DNA of 64,000 nucleotides. It comes from Emticicia aquatilis. Lineage in GTDB: Bacteria; Bacteroidota; Bacteroidia; Cytophagales; Spirosomataceae. The stretch spans positions 62,001 through 126,000 of the forward strand of contig NZ_BMKK01000004.1 in assembly GCF_014644295.1 (NCBI RefSeq), read 5' to 3'. Shown here one piece after another: positions 29,278 to 38,765 of this stretch. The position numbers and the translations under genes are program-made. Position 1 is the stretch's first letter. Each line of letters opens with the position of its first letter. The notes under the pieces were generated by a model that saw only the letters and a program-made list of their open reading frames with translations, was not told the DNA's origin and ran no database searches.

Positions 29278-29697
29278 ATGAATAAATACATTTCCATAGA
29301 AAATTTTATTGAAAGTCAAGAACCCTTGATTGCAACATTAATGTCTCAACTGAGGGTTACAATCCTCAATGCTCACCCTAAAATGATAGAGCGTTTTATG
29401 TTTAATACTGCTATGTTTGGGGTAAAAAATGAGTTTTGTTATTTTGTTGTATTGAAGAAAAATGCTGGTATTGAAGTTGGGTTTCATCGTGGCTTTCAGA
29501 TGTCGAATGAGCAAGGCTTATTAGAATCGAAAAAACGCAAATTTATTCACGGAGTTACATTTAGAGATTTAGAAGATTTTAAAAAGAAAGAGGCTTCTTT
29601 TAAGGAAATCCTTCAAGAAGCCATTATTCTCGATGATATTAATGAAAAATCTATTTTCTCTGAAATTCTGCAAGCTGGACGCAAGAAAAAATCATAG
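29278..29697 (+). CDS. DUF1801-like small protein
   Basis: A 139-residue cytosolic protein resembling DUF1801/YdhG-type proteins: LIATLMSQLRVTILNAHPKMIERFMFNTAMFGVK, then GIEVGFHRG and a Lys-rich C-terminus. No catalytic motif is recognised. It starts 3 nt after the symporter gene and overlaps the converging flavoprotein gene by 6 nt. Confidence 0.6.
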   Translation: MNKYISIENFIESQEPLIATLMSQLRVTILNAHPKMIERFMFNTAMFGVKNEFCYFVVLKKNAGIEVGFHRGFQMSNEQGLLESKKRKFIHGVTFRDLEDFKKKEASFKEILQEAIILDDINEKSIFSEILQAGRKKKS

Positions 29698-30906
29698 ATT
29701 TTGGGCCGCAATCCAACCGCCAGTCCAAGCTGCTTGAAAATTAAAACCTCCAGTGATGGCATCAATATTTAGCACTTCACCAGCCATAAATAAAGTTGGA
29801 TATTGCTTCAAACTATACGTTTCAAAATCTACTTCTGATAAATCTACCCCGCCTGCGGTAACGAATTCTTCTTTGAAGGTGCTTTTACCATTCACTTCAA
29901 ACGTACAGGCAGTAAGTTGTTCAACCAATCTTTGGATATGTTTTTTACCAGTTTCAGCCCATTTCTGAAACTCTCCAATCTGAGCAGCATTGCACAGATT
30001 TTTCCATAATCTAATCGGCAAGCCAAACTCGGCATTAGCCATTACGTTCTTTTTCTGCTGTGTATTAATTTGATTGTGCAGATAATTACGCACCGCCTCA
30101 ATATTTTTATCACCCAGCCAATTTACTTTAATCGAAAACTTGTATGCTGAGGCATTCAATTCTCTTGCTGCCCACGCTGATAATTTCAAAATTCCCGGCC
30201 CCGAAAGCCCCCAATGTGTAATTAACGTTGGGCCATTGCTTTCAAACTGTGTTTTTTGTATATTAATAATGGCGTTTGGTACCGAAAGGCCCATTAAATC
30301 AGCAAGTTTTTCGTCTTTTATATTAAATGTAAAAAGCGATGGAACTGGCTCAACAATTTTTATTTTTAGTTTTTCCAGTAAAATCCAAACAGCCGTGTCG
30401 CTTCCCGTGGCAATCATTAATTTTTTAGTATATAAAATTCTATCTCCAGCTACACGAAGTTTCCAGTTTGAATGCTCATTTGGCATATAATCAAAATACT
30501 CAACTCTCGAATTGGTCAGTATTTCAATATTATTTAGGCGAGCAGCACCGAGTAAACAATCAATTATCGACTGTGAAGAATCGCTTACTGGAAACATTCT
30601 TCCATCTGCTTCTTTTTTTATCTTTATCCCTCTACTCTCAAACCATTCAATCGTGTTGGTGGGGTTAAATCTTTTGAAAGGCTCAAGTAATTCATTTTCG
30701 CCACGTGGATAAAACTTTACCAGTTTTTCGGGTTCAAAACAGGCGTGCGTAACATTACAACGCCCTCCCCCCGATACTTTAACTTTCTGCAAAACATCTC
30801 TCCCACGCTCTAAAATTGCTATTTTTAAGCCTTTCTTCTTTTCTGCGGCATTAATTGCAGCAAAAAATCCAGCGGCACCTCCACCAACAACGATTATATC
30901 ATACAT
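29692..30906 (-). CDS. BaiN/HI0933-family flavoprotein
   Basis: A 404-residue NAD(P)/FAD-dependent oxidoreductase of the HI0933/YhiN/BaiN family. It begins YDIIVVGGGAAGFFAAINAAE, has the family signature KVKVSGGGRCNVTHACFEPE near residue 41, VSDSSQSIIDCLL, TGSDTAVW, and ends with GEVLNIDAITGGFNFQAAWTGGWIAAQ. The substrate is unknown for most members. The lipoprotein gene lies 3 nt upstream, so the two are probably co-transcribed. Confidence 0.92.
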   Translation of the reverse strand: MYDIIVVGGGAAGFFAAINAAEKKKGLKIAILERGRDVLQKVKVSGGGRCNVTHACFEPEKLVKFYPRGENELLEPFKRFNPTNTIEWFESRGIKIKKEADGRMFPVSDSSQSIIDCLLGAARLNNIEILTNSRVEYFDYMPNEHSNWKLRVAGDRILYTKKLMIATGSDTAVWILLEKLKIKIVEPVPSLFTFNIKDEKLADLMGLSVPNAIINIQKTQFESNGPTLITHWGLSGPGILKLSAWAARELNASAYKFSIKVNWLGDKNIEAVRNYLHNQINTQQKKNVMANAEFGLPIRLWKNLCNAAQIGEFQKWAETGKKHIQRLVEQLTACTFEVNGKSTFKEEFVTAGGVDLSEVDFETYSLKQYPTLFMAGEVLNIDAITGGFNFQAAWTGGWIAAQNL

Positions 30907-30909
30907 ACT

Positions 30910-31404
30910 TTACTTCAAATATTTTTCTTCAAAGTAAACCTTTTTTTCTCGTAAAACAGTCACTAAACTTTCGATTTCTTTTGGTACTTTTCCAAACTCA
31001 AAAGTCACTTTGTGTTTTGAATCGCCTTTCATAATTTCTACCCATTCGGCACCACCATCAGCACAATCTGGGCAACCAAATATTTCATTAAGTTTTTTAA
31101 ATGATTCATAATCAATACTTTTAATAAGCGAATTTTGTAAAGTTGCATCAAGCGATTCTTTAAATGTTTTTGGTGTTCCGCCAGTTGCACCTCTACCTTC
31201 AGTGTAGAAAACTGTAAAACTGACTTCGCCATTTAGTAAATTCATTTCTTTCCGACACGGACCAACACACATCCCGAAACTTGTGCCATAATTGACTACG
31301 TAATCGTTCATAGTCGCCTGACTATCAACCGAATTGCTCTCTTTTTCACAATTTGTAAGGAATAATGTGGAAAGAATCATCACTAAAACAAGTTGCATTT
31401 TCAT
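30910..31404 (-). CDS. Putative lipoprotein
   Basis: A 164-residue exported protein with a lipoprotein signal ending LTNC (Cys19). The mature part has four further Cys in pairs, MCVGPC and GCPDC. The pairing suggests disulfides or metal binding. I recognise no family. It lies 3 nt upstream of the flavoprotein gene. Confidence 0.55.
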   Translation of the reverse strand: MKMQLVLVMILSTLFLTNCEKESNSVDSQATMNDYVVNYGTSFGMCVGPCRKEMNLLNGEVSFTVFYTEGRGATGGTPKTFKESLDATLQNSLIKSIDYESFKKLNEIFGCPDCADGGAEWVEIMKGDSKHKVTFEFGKVPKEIESLVTVLREKKVYFEEKYLK

Positions 31405-31473
31405 AATTTAATCAGATTTTTGTGAATTATTATTTAGCTATAAGATTCAGATTTTATAAAAAAGGTTGGAACG

Positions 31474-33594
31474 ATGACCACAAAACAAATACAAATTATT
31501 GCCCAAACCGTGGGCGTACCCGAAAAGAGTATTCAAAACACCATTAGTTTATTAGATGAAGGTGCTACTGTTCCGTTTATTTCTCGATACAGAAAAGAAA
31601 TGACAGGTAGCATGGACGAAGTGCAAGTGGCCGATACCAAGGAACTTTACAATAAGTTTTTGGAAGCCGATAAACGTCGTGAAGCAATTATCAAGTCGAT
31701 TGAAGAGCAAGGCAAAATGACACCTGAGTTATTGACAAAACTCAATAATGCTCTTTATCTCAATGAGTTAGAAGATTTATATTTACCATATAAACAAAAA
31801 CGTAAAACCCGAGCAACAGTTGCCATCGAGAAGGGGCTCGAACCTTTGGCTAAGATTATTTTCGCTCAAAAAGATAGAAATATCGAAGCCATTGCCGAAA
31901 AATATCTGAATGATAAGGTTGAAAGTGTGGAAGAGGCACTTCAAGGAGCAAGAGATATTATGGCTGAGTGGATTAACGAAGATATTCAGGCCCGAAATGC
32001 AGTTAGAAGATTATTTGAGCGTGAAGCAATTATCACTTCTAAAGTAAAAAAAGGCAAAAAAGAAGACGGTATCAAATACCAAGATTATTACGAATTTTCT
32101 GAGCCATTATCAAAAATCCCATCACATCGACTTTTGGCACTTCGTCGTGGCGAAGAAGAAGGATTTTTGTCGATTGATATTTCGATTGAAACTGAGCGTG
32201 GCGTTGATGCCCTCGACCGAATTTATTTGAAAGGTTTACCTGAAGCCAAAGAACAAGTTGAACAAGCAATCAGCGACTCTTACGACCGACTTTTGAAACC
32301 AAGTATCGAAACCGAGTTTAGTAATATATCCAAACAAAAAGCTGATAGTGAGGCCATTAAGATTTTCGTAACGAACCTCCGTCAACTATTATTGGCTTCG
32401 CCACTCGGACAAAAAAGAGTTTTAGGTATCGACCCAGGTTTCCGGACGGGTTGTAAAACTGTCTGCCTCAACGAACAGGGAGATTTGATTTATGATACAG
32501 TCATTTATCCGATGACCAAGCAAATGGAAGCCGAAGCCGTTATTAAAAAATTGGTTTTGGAATATAAAATTGATGCGATTGCCATCGGTAACGGCACCGC
32601 CAGCCGAGAAACAGAGTCATTAGTAAAATCAGTTGTGAAAAACGGTAATTTGAAAGCAGCCGTTCACATGGTTTCGGAGCAAGGAGCATCCATTTATTCA
32701 GCTTCGCCAATTGCTCGTGAAGAATTTCCTGACAAAGACGTAACCGTCAGAGGAGCGGTTTCGATTGGTAGAAGATTAATGGACCCTCTGGCTGAACTCG
32801 TAAAAATCGACCCAAAATCTATTGGAGTTGGGCAATATCAGCATGATGTTGAGCAGAAAATGCTCAAAGAAAGCCTCGATTCGGTAGTTGAAAGTTGCGT
32901 AAACTTAGTTGGTGTTGAGCTGAACACTGCCAGTAAACACCTTTTAAGTTATGTATCGGGCTTAGGGCCTGCTTTGGCACAAAATATCGTAGAATATCGA
33001 GCAAAAAACGGAGCATTCAGTTCGAGAGAAGAGTTAAAGAAAGTACCAAGATTGGGTGCAAAAGCATTTGAGCAAAGTGCGGGATTCTTGCGTATTCGTG
33101 GTGCTGAAAATCCACTCGATAATTCGGCGGTTCACCCAGAAACCTACCCTATTGTGCAAAAAATGGCAAAAGATTTAGGAGTAAAAGTAGCCGAACTCAT
33201 TGGTAATGAACAACTTAAATCAAAAATTGTTCTTAAAAATTATGTGACAGATAAAGTTGGTTTACCAACACTAAACGATATTTTATCTGAACTTCAAAAA
33301 CCAGGCCGTGACCCACGCGAGGCTCTCGAAGCATTTGAATTTGCTTCGGATGTGCATACCATCGAAGATTTGAAAGAAGGCATGATTCTTCCGGGAATCG
33401 TAACCAACATAACAGCATTTGGCTGTTTTGTTGATGTGGGCGTGCATCAAGATGGCTTGGTTCACGTTTCGCAAATGGCCAATCGTTTCATTAAAGACCC
33501 GAACGAAGTTGTGAAGGTGCATCAAAAAGTCCAAGTAAAAGTGATGGAAATTGATATTCCAAGAAAGCGTATTGGGCTTTCGATGAAGTTTTGA
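31474..33594 (+). CDS. tex: Tex-family RNA-binding transcription accessory protein
   Basis: A 706-residue cytoplasmic nucleic-acid-binding protein. Domains in order: the Tex N-terminal helical region (VPFISRYRKEMTGSMDEVQV), a YqgF/RNase H-like domain starting VLGIDPGFRTGCKTV near residue 316, tandem helix-hairpin-helix motifs (YVSGLGPALAQNIVEYR and VPRLGAKAFEQSAGFLRI), and a C-terminal S1 domain (GMILPGIVTNITAFGCFVDVG to the end). Tex homologues influence gene expression and stress responses. It stands alone and ends at a bidirectional terminator. Confidence 0.96.
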   Translation: MTTKQIQIIAQTVGVPEKSIQNTISLLDEGATVPFISRYRKEMTGSMDEVQVADTKELYNKFLEADKRREAIIKSIEEQGKMTPELLTKLNNALYLNELEDLYLPYKQKRKTRATVAIEKGLEPLAKIIFAQKDRNIEAIAEKYLNDKVESVEEALQGARDIMAEWINEDIQARNAVRRLFEREAIITSKVKKGKKEDGIKYQDYYEFSEPLSKIPSHRLLALRRGEEEGFLSIDISIETERGVDALDRIYLKGLPEAKEQVEQAISDSYDRLLKPSIETEFSNISKQKADSEAIKIFVTNLRQLLLASPLGQKRVLGIDPGFRTGCKTVCLNEQGDLIYDTVIYPMTKQMEAEAVIKKLVLEYKIDAIAIGNGTASRETESLVKSVVKNGNLKAAVHMVSEQGASIYSASPIAREEFPDKDVTVRGAVSIGRRLMDPLAELVKIDPKSIGVGQYQHDVEQKMLKESLDSVVESCVNLVGVELNTASKHLLSYVSGLGPALAQNIVEYRAKNGAFSSREELKKVPRLGAKAFEQSAGFLRIRGAENPLDNSAVHPETYPIVQKMAKDLGVKVAELIGNEQLKSKIVLKNYVTDKVGLPTLNDILSELQKPGRDPREALEAFEFASDVHTIEDLKEGMILPGIVTNITAFGCFVDVGVHQDGLVHVSQMANRFIKDPNEVVKVHQKVQVKVMEIDIPRKRIGLSMKF

Positions 33595-33612
33595 TGTTTG
33601 AATAAACTAAAC

Positions 33613-33648
33613 AAAAAAGGCTTTCGTGATTACACGAAAGCCTTTTTT
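33613..33648. terminator. Bidirectional terminator between tex and the peroxidase gene
   Basis: A 16-bp perfect stem, AAAAAAGGCTTTCGTG (33613-33628) with CACGAAAGCCTTTTTT (33633-33648) and an ATTA loop. It has a T-run on both strands. Confidence 0.93.
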
Positions 33649-33651
33649 GTT

Positions 33652-34818
33652 CTATCTGATATTACCTCCAACACTCAATCTACTCGGTACACTTGTTGGT
33701 ACTGACTTATCAAAATTATCATCCGATAAAGCATTGATAAAAGCCACAATCGCTGCTTGGTTATTACCAATTCTTAAATTTCTGATTCGTGGGTCAATTT
33801 GTCGAACCGCAACATTTCTATTCTGCGAATTTCCTCCTGCAATTCTGCCATAAAATCTAACCACATCATCTAAAGTTTGAAAAACGCCACTGTGCATATA
33901 AGGTGCTGTCACCTTCAAATTTCGCAAACTCGGCGTACGAAACGCATAAGTATTATTTGCTCCTGCATCAGATTGGGCATTTTTTGTATTATCAGGTACC
34001 GAAAGCACATGGAGCTGATAATCAGAAAACATATTTCCTGAATGACAATTGGCACAACCAACAGTCTGAAAAGCATTCATTCCTCTTACTTCCAAAGCTG
34101 AAAGAGCAGATGTTTCGCCAGCCTTATAGCGGTCAACTCTCGAATTGTTCGCCACCAAAGTTCGTTCAAAGGCAGCTATCGCAATTCCCATATTGCTTGC
34201 CGTAATAGATTGGGCATTACCAAAAGCACTTTGAAATAATTGTTGATATTGCGGAATACGTTTTAAACGAGCCACAACGCTATCCAATGCCACGGCTTCT
34301 GAATAGGCATTTCCACGCATTTCTTCAAGAGCTTTGATGGGTTCGACTGACTGTGCCTCTAAACTCCGAACTCTCGAGTCCCAAAACATTGGGGCGGTTG
34401 CTGCATTTACATTTCCGTTGGCATCCATGCCATTGAAAGCAGTATTGAGAATAGTTTGAGCGTTGCGTTTAACAAAAGCAAAAGTATTTGGACTCAAAAA
34501 ATGTCGGTTTGCACCTAAACCAACCGCATTTACGCCAATAGATAAATCAAGATTATCGGCATAGCCATTGGCAGGATGATGGCACGTAGCACAAGCGACA
34601 TCTCGCTTACCCGATAAAATTGGGTCCCAAAATAAAGCTTTTCCAAGAGCGATGGTTTCGGTAGAAGCTGTGGCGTCTACTCGAAATGCGGCGGTTTCTG
34701 AATTGTTTTGATTAGCAGTACTGACAGTAGGAATTAATTCTTCGTTTTTCTGACAAGCGATAAAAACCGAAGCTAAAAAGCATAGTGAAGCCCATAAAAT
34801 ACTTGATTTTACATTCAT
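33652..34818 (-). CDS. Di-haem cytochrome c peroxidase/MauG-family lipoprotein
   Basis: A 388-residue exported protein with a lipoprotein signal (IAC, Cys22). Two haem-binding motifs are present: CATCH at residues 76-80 and CANCH in the second half (TVGCANCHSGNMF). LFWDPILSGKRDVACATCHHP, AFRTPSLRNLKVTAPYMHSG and LDDVVRFY are standard for bacterial cytochrome c peroxidase/MauG proteins. It would reduce peroxide or oxidise another substrate in the periplasm. No partner gene is nearby. Confidence 0.92.
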   Translation of the reverse strand: MNVKSSILWASLCFLASVFIACQKNEELIPTVSTANQNNSETAAFRVDATASTETIALGKALFWDPILSGKRDVACATCHHPANGYADNLDLSIGVNAVGLGANRHFLSPNTFAFVKRNAQTILNTAFNGMDANGNVNAATAPMFWDSRVRSLEAQSVEPIKALEEMRGNAYSEAVALDSVVARLKRIPQYQQLFQSAFGNAQSITASNMGIAIAAFERTLVANNSRVDRYKAGETSALSALEVRGMNAFQTVGCANCHSGNMFSDYQLHVLSVPDNTKNAQSDAGANNTYAFRTPSLRNLKVTAPYMHSGVFQTLDDVVRFYGRIAGGNSQNRNVAVRQIDPRIRNLRIGNNQAAIVAFINALSDDNFDKSVPTSVPSRLSVGGNIR

Positions 34819-35018
34819 ATTTTGATTAGATTTAAGAGTGATTGGTAATAAATTTCAATTAAACGTAAACTTTTATCAAAATATAAATTCAGTTTTGGGG
34901 TGCTTAATTAAGTAAAAATAACGGTCAAAAAGTGCAGTTTTGTAGGCTTGCTTCTTATTAGACGAAATTAATTTGAAAAACTTGCGGCCTACGCCGTTTT
35001 TTTTCAAAAAAATTTTAG

Positions 35019-35050
35019 TTGGCAAAATTGAACTAAAAAGTGTACTTTTG
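35019..35050 (+). promoter_or_regulatory. Bacteroidota-type promoter of ssrA
   Basis: TTG (35019-35021), 21 nt spacer, TACTTTTG (35043-35050). The match and spacing are the same as at queA. The mature tmRNA 5' end is 19 nt after the -7 box. Confidence 0.85.
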
Positions 35051-35068
35051 CATTTGTAAATATGCAAC

Positions 35069-35442
35069 GGGGACGACCGGTTTTGACGGCGTGAGTGGTT
35101 GCGAGTAAAAGCATGTCGGGAGTTGGTAGAATCTCCTGTTAAAAATTCTTCCAAACAATAACTGGCAATACTTCGTATGCCATGGCTGCTTAATTCCGGA
35201 GTGAATTAACCATTTAGCCACATCCCGCCTTGGCTAACCTCTGCCGCTGGGGAGTTCGGGGTGTCGACCTTGCAGAGGCGATTACTTGCGGGGAACTTGT
35301 TTGTAATTAGTATTTAGGTTTCTAAGGAATAGATTTGGTATGTCGGACACCGACCTGTTCTCGAATAAATAAGACCGAATAAACATGTAGAAGGCTCGTC
35401 GATTGCCATGTTCGGACCAGAGTTCGACTCTCTGCGTCTCCA
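35069..35442 (+). ncRNA. ssrA: tmRNA (trans-translation RNA)
   Basis: The 5' end GGGGACGACCGGTTTTGACG and the 3' T-arm AGAGTTCGACTCTCTGCGTCTCC form the tRNA-Ala-like domain. Acceptor stem: 35069-35075 pairs with 35435-35441, including the G3-U70 wobble read by alanyl-tRNA synthetase. A follows as discriminator and a complete CCA is not encoded. The tag reading frame starts with GGC at 35164 and encodes GNTSYAMAA, stopping at TAA 35191-35193. It closely resembles the Cytophaga-type tags I recall (ending SYAMAA). It rescues stalled ribosomes with SmpB. Confidence 0.96.
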
Positions 35443-35450
35443 CAAAGGCT

Positions 35451-35486
35451 AAAAGTCTGATAATCATAAGGTTATCAGACTTTTTT
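35451..35486 (+). terminator. Rho-independent terminator of ssrA
   Basis: AAAGTCTGATAA (from 35452) pairs with TTATCAGACTTT, followed by a T-run. It starts 9 nt after the mature 3' end. Confidence 0.92.
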
Positions 35487-35573
35487 TATTTTCAAAAACA
35501 TTCTTTCTCAACAGTCAGTTTCAATTCTAAATCATTTACAACTATCAAAAATTACATACCAGTCCATCTTTTC

Positions 35574-36167
35574 ATGAGAGAAACACTTTTAGGAAACGAT
35601 TTAATTGAAATTGAAAAACAAATTTGGCTTTTACTCCAACAATCCGTCAAAACTGCAAAATCGCCATTTCATCAAGCTTATGTCGCTACAATTAGTAATA
35701 ACTTTCCCGAACAACGAACAGTAGTTTTAAGAAATATCAATATTGAAGAAAAAAAACTCCGTTTCCATACCGATATTCGTTCCGAAAAAATTGAGCATCT
35801 CAATCATAATAGTTCCCTAAGTTGGTTGTTTTATGATGCCGAACTCAAACTTCAACTCAGAATATATACCAAAGCAGAAATACATTATAATGATGAAATA
35901 GCCGATATGGCTTGGAACAACTCAAGATTAGCCAGTAGAATGTGCTATACCACAAAAGCTAAGTCAGGCAGTATTATAGCTGAGCCCGAAGTTATTGACG
36001 TAAATCAGAAAGATGTTGAGTCAGAGTTGCTCGATTTCGCACGAAAGAATTTTTGTGTAGTTGAGTCTAAAGCCTTTGCGATGGATTTTGTTTTTCTAAA
36101 TGCAAAAGGAAATAAAAGAGGTTATTTTGATTATTCGACGGAGGACTTTCATTGGCGGCAGATTTAA
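35574..36167 (+). CDS. Pyridoxamine 5'-phosphate oxidase-family flavoprotein
   Basis: A 197-residue protein with the split-barrel FMN-binding fold: SPFHQAYVATISNNFPEQRTVVLRNINIEEKKLRFHTDIRSEKIEHL, then LSWLFYDAELKLQLRIYTKAEIH. The C-terminal WRQI is reminiscent of PNPOx-type ends. It is closer to general pyridoxamine oxidase-like proteins than to PdxH itself. The longer frame from 35403 runs through the tmRNA and is not used; ATG 35574 is the first start after it. With pdxA in the window a link to B6 metabolism is possible but unproven. Confidence 0.78.
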   Translation: MRETLLGNDLIEIEKQIWLLLQQSVKTAKSPFHQAYVATISNNFPEQRTVVLRNINIEEKKLRFHTDIRSEKIEHLNHNSSLSWLFYDAELKLQLRIYTKAEIHYNDEIADMAWNNSRLASRMCYTTKAKSGSIIAEPEVIDVNQKDVESELLDFARKNFCVVESKAFAMDFVFLNAKGNKRGYFDYSTEDFHWRQI

Positions 36168-36180
36168 AAACAATATTTTT

Positions 36181-36210
36181 TTGATTGAATAGCCATTATG
36201 TGCTAACTTA
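36181..36210 (+). promoter_or_regulatory. Candidate promoter of the aldose epimerase gene
   Basis: TTG (36181-36183), 20 nt spacer, TAACTTA at 36204-36210, a weak version of TAnnTTTG. It is 46 nt before the start codon. Confidence 0.35.
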
Positions 36211-36255
36211 CACCGTATTTTTTTATCAATCCAATCTTAAACTCTTCCTTAAATT

Positions 36256-37416
36256 ATGAAACTAAAAGTTCTTGGTATTTTGCTGTGTAGTGCCTTGTTA
36301 TTCCAAAACTGCACTTCAAAAAAAGCAGAAAGTACCACAAGTGATTCGACTACCACAATTAACAAAATTGAAAAAACAAGCTACGGCAAACTACCAACTG
36401 GCGAAGCGGCTGACCTTTACACACTAAAAAATAGTAGTGGGATGGTAGTTAAGATTACTAATTACGGTGGAATTATCACTTATTGGTCAACACCAGATAA
36501 AAACGGCAAATACACAGATGTAGCACTCGGCTGCGATTCTTTAGGTGGTTATCTAAAAGGCTCACCATATTTCGGAGCATTGATTGGCCGTTATGGAAAT
36601 AGAATTGCTAAAGGTAAGTTTACACTCGACGGCAAACAATATACTTTGGCACAAAACAATGGTGTAAATGCTCTACACGGTGGAAAAAAAGGCTTTGATA
36701 AAGTAATCTGGACAGCGACTCCAATTGATGGCGAAGAACCTCAACTAAAACTCACTTACACGTCAGCGGATGGCGAAGAAGGGTATCCTGGGAAATTGGA
36801 TGTAGAGGTAATCTATACTTTGCAGAAGGATAATTTATTAAAAATTGCCTACAAAGCAACTACCGATAAACCAACAGTTGTAAATTTAACCAACCATGCT
36901 TACTTCAATCTCACTGGCGATTTTAGCAAAGAAATCCTTGACCATGAAGTGATGCTTAATGCTGATAAGTTTTTGCCAGTTGATGAGACGCTAATCCCAA
37001 CAGGCGAATTGAAAGCAGTAGCAGGAACCCCTTTCGATTTTACGAAATCATTCAAAATTGGTGCAAGAATCAATGATGCAAAAGATATGCAAATCAAATA
37101 TGGGAAAGGTTATGACCACTGTTGGGTTGCAACTGATTCGAGCAAAACTTTGAAAAGCATAGCAACAGTCTATGAGCCAACTTCTGGCCGAGTAATGGAA
37201 GTTTTAACGACCGAACCAGCTGTGCAGTTTTACACAGGAAATTTCTTAGATGGTGTTCCGGCTGGCAAAGGAGTAAACTATAAATTCCGAACAGGATTTT
37301 GTTTAGAAACACAACACTACCCTGATTCACCCAATCAGCCAAAATTTCCGAGTACAGTTTTAAAACCTAATGAAACTTACCAAACAACAACAGTTTATAA
37401 GTTTTCTGCCAAATAA
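36256..37416 (+). CDS. Aldose 1-epimerase (galactose mutarotase), lipoprotein form
   Basis: A 386-residue enzyme that interconverts alpha and beta anomers of hexoses. The mature protein follows a lipoprotein signal (FQNC, Cys19) and a Ser/Thr linker. Family residues are in GRYGNRIAKGKF, GVNALHGGKKGFDKVIW (His), VNLTNHAYFNLTGD (catalytic His), GYDHCW and FCLETQHYPDSPN (catalytic Glu). The periplasmic or surface location fits sugar processing on uptake. The name galM is not used because the cytoplasmic enzyme normally bears it. Confidence 0.92.
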   Translation: MKLKVLGILLCSALLFQNCTSKKAESTTSDSTTTINKIEKTSYGKLPTGEAADLYTLKNSSGMVVKITNYGGIITYWSTPDKNGKYTDVALGCDSLGGYLKGSPYFGALIGRYGNRIAKGKFTLDGKQYTLAQNNGVNALHGGKKGFDKVIWTATPIDGEEPQLKLTYTSADGEEGYPGKLDVEVIYTLQKDNLLKIAYKATTDKPTVVNLTNHAYFNLTGDFSKEILDHEVMLNADKFLPVDETLIPTGELKAVAGTPFDFTKSFKIGARINDAKDMQIKYGKGYDHCWVATDSSKTLKSIATVYEPTSGRVMEVLTTEPAVQFYTGNFLDGVPAGKGVNYKFRTGFCLETQHYPDSPNQPKFPSTVLKPNETYQTTTVYKFSAK

Positions 37417-37431
37417 ATCTACGATGGTTCT

Positions 37432-37464
37432 ACGGAAGACTTCCCTTTGAGGGAAGTCTTCCGT
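37432..37464. terminator. Hairpin between converging epimerase and hisD genes
   Basis: A 15-bp perfect stem, ACGGAAGACTTCCCT (37432-37446) with AGGGAAGTCTTCCGT (37450-37464) and a TTG loop. No long T-run on either side. It probably ends transcription in both directions. Confidence 0.75.
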
Positions 37465-37471
37465 GATTAAC

Positions 37472-38743
37472 TTAACTCAACAAACTCTCCATCCTCAATG
37501 TCACTGCACGTTTGTGAGCTTCTAATGATTCAGCTTCGGCCATCAGTTCAACCGTTCTACCGATATTCAAAATCCCTTGTTTAGTAATTTCTTGAAAAGT
37601 AATTTTCTTCACAAAACTATCTACCGAAACACCACTGTACGCCCTTGCATAACCATTGGTTGGTAATGTATGATTTGTTCCCGAAGCATAATCACCGCAA
37701 GATTCTGGGGTATAATTTCCTAAAAATATCGAACCTGCATTGATGATTTGCTCACCAATTTCATTAAAATTTTCAACCGCTAAAATCAAATGCTCAGGAG
37801 CATATTCGTTGAGCATATCGACACAATCTTGTTGATTTTCGAGCAGAATTATTTTTGAGTTTTCTATTGCTTTTGCCGCTAAGTCTTTCCGTGGCAAACG
37901 ATTTAACTGCCCAGAAACAGCCAAGTTTACTGCCGAAACAAACTTTTTGCTTGTAGAAACTAACAAAACTTGGCTATCGGCACCATGTTCGGCTTGAGAA
38001 AGTAAATCAGAAGCCACAAACGATGGAACTGCCGAATCGTCTGCCATAACAGCAACTTCCGATGGGCCAGCCGGCATGTCAATCGCTACCCCTTCTTTGC
38101 TCAATAATTGTTTGGCGGCTGTTACGTATTGGTTTCCTGGTCCGAAAATTTTATAAACTTGCGGAATTGTTTCGGTTCCGTAAGCCATGGCGGCAATTGC
38201 TTGAGCCCCTCCTATTCTGAATACTTTAGTTATACCAACCAATTTTGCAGCATAGTAAATAGCGGGATGATTGCTCGGAGAACATAAAATTCGTTCTTGA
38301 CACTCAGCAATTTGTGCGGGAATACCTAACATCAAAACCGTTGAGAAAAGTGGAGCTGTTCCGCCTGGGATATAAAATCCGACTTTCTGAATTCCAACGC
38401 TTTTCCTCCAGCATCTTACGCCCTCCATCGTTTCAATAACTTCGGGCGTTTGTTTTTGAGCTTTATGAAAAGTATGAATGTTATTGTATGCTTGCTGAAT
38501 CGCTTCTTTCAGTTCATCGGATAATTGACTTTCTGCTGCATCAATCTCTTCTTGCGAAACTTGAAAATCGGTGATTTCAATTTTATCGAACTTGAGTGCA
38601 AATTCTTTAAGTGCAGTATCGCCTTCGAGTTTTACTTTTTGAAGAATTGGTAATACTTTTTGCTCAATTTCAGCCATTTCTTGCACAGGACGAGCAAGAA
38701 GTTGCTTCCATTCGGAGCGTTGTGGAAATGATATGATATTCAT
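37472..38743 (-). CDS. hisD: Histidinol dehydrogenase
   Basis: A 423-residue zinc enzyme that oxidises histidinol to histidine in two steps. Conserved regions include FYIPGGTAPLFSTVLMLGIPAQIA, GGAQAIAAMAYGTETIPQV, KIFGPGNQYVTAAKQLL, GPSEVAVMADDSA, LLSQAEHGADSQ (zinc-binding Gln/His) and ASGTNHTLPTNGYARAYSGVS. Length is normal. It is the last gene of a minus-strand unit hisG-Uma2-hisD. The other his genes are not in the window. Confidence 0.96.
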   Translation of the reverse strand: MNIISFPQRSEWKQLLARPVQEMAEIEQKVLPILQKVKLEGDTALKEFALKFDKIEITDFQVSQEEIDAAESQLSDELKEAIQQAYNNIHTFHKAQKQTPEVIETMEGVRCWRKSVGIQKVGFYIPGGTAPLFSTVLMLGIPAQIAECQERILCSPSNHPAIYYAAKLVGITKVFRIGGAQAIAAMAYGTETIPQVYKIFGPGNQYVTAAKQLLSKEGVAIDMPAGPSEVAVMADDSAVPSFVASDLLSQAEHGADSQVLLVSTSKKFVSAVNLAVSGQLNRLPRKDLAAKAIENSKIILLENQQDCVDMLNEYAPEHLILAVENFNEIGEQIINAGSIFLGNYTPESCGDYASGTNHTLPTNGYARAYSGVSVDSFVKKITFQEITKQGILNIGRTVELMAEAESLEAHKRAVTLRMESLLS

Positions 38744-38765
38744 TTAATTTATTCTATATGATTCT

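Noticed and set aside
34876-35221. Minus-strand ORFs over the tmRNA 5' half
   Set aside because: They are antisense to ssrA, have no domain or signal features, and arise from the structured RNA sequence.
35403-35573. N-terminal extension of the PNPOx-like protein
   Set aside because: These codons lie within the tmRNA 3' end and its terminator, so the start was moved to 35574.
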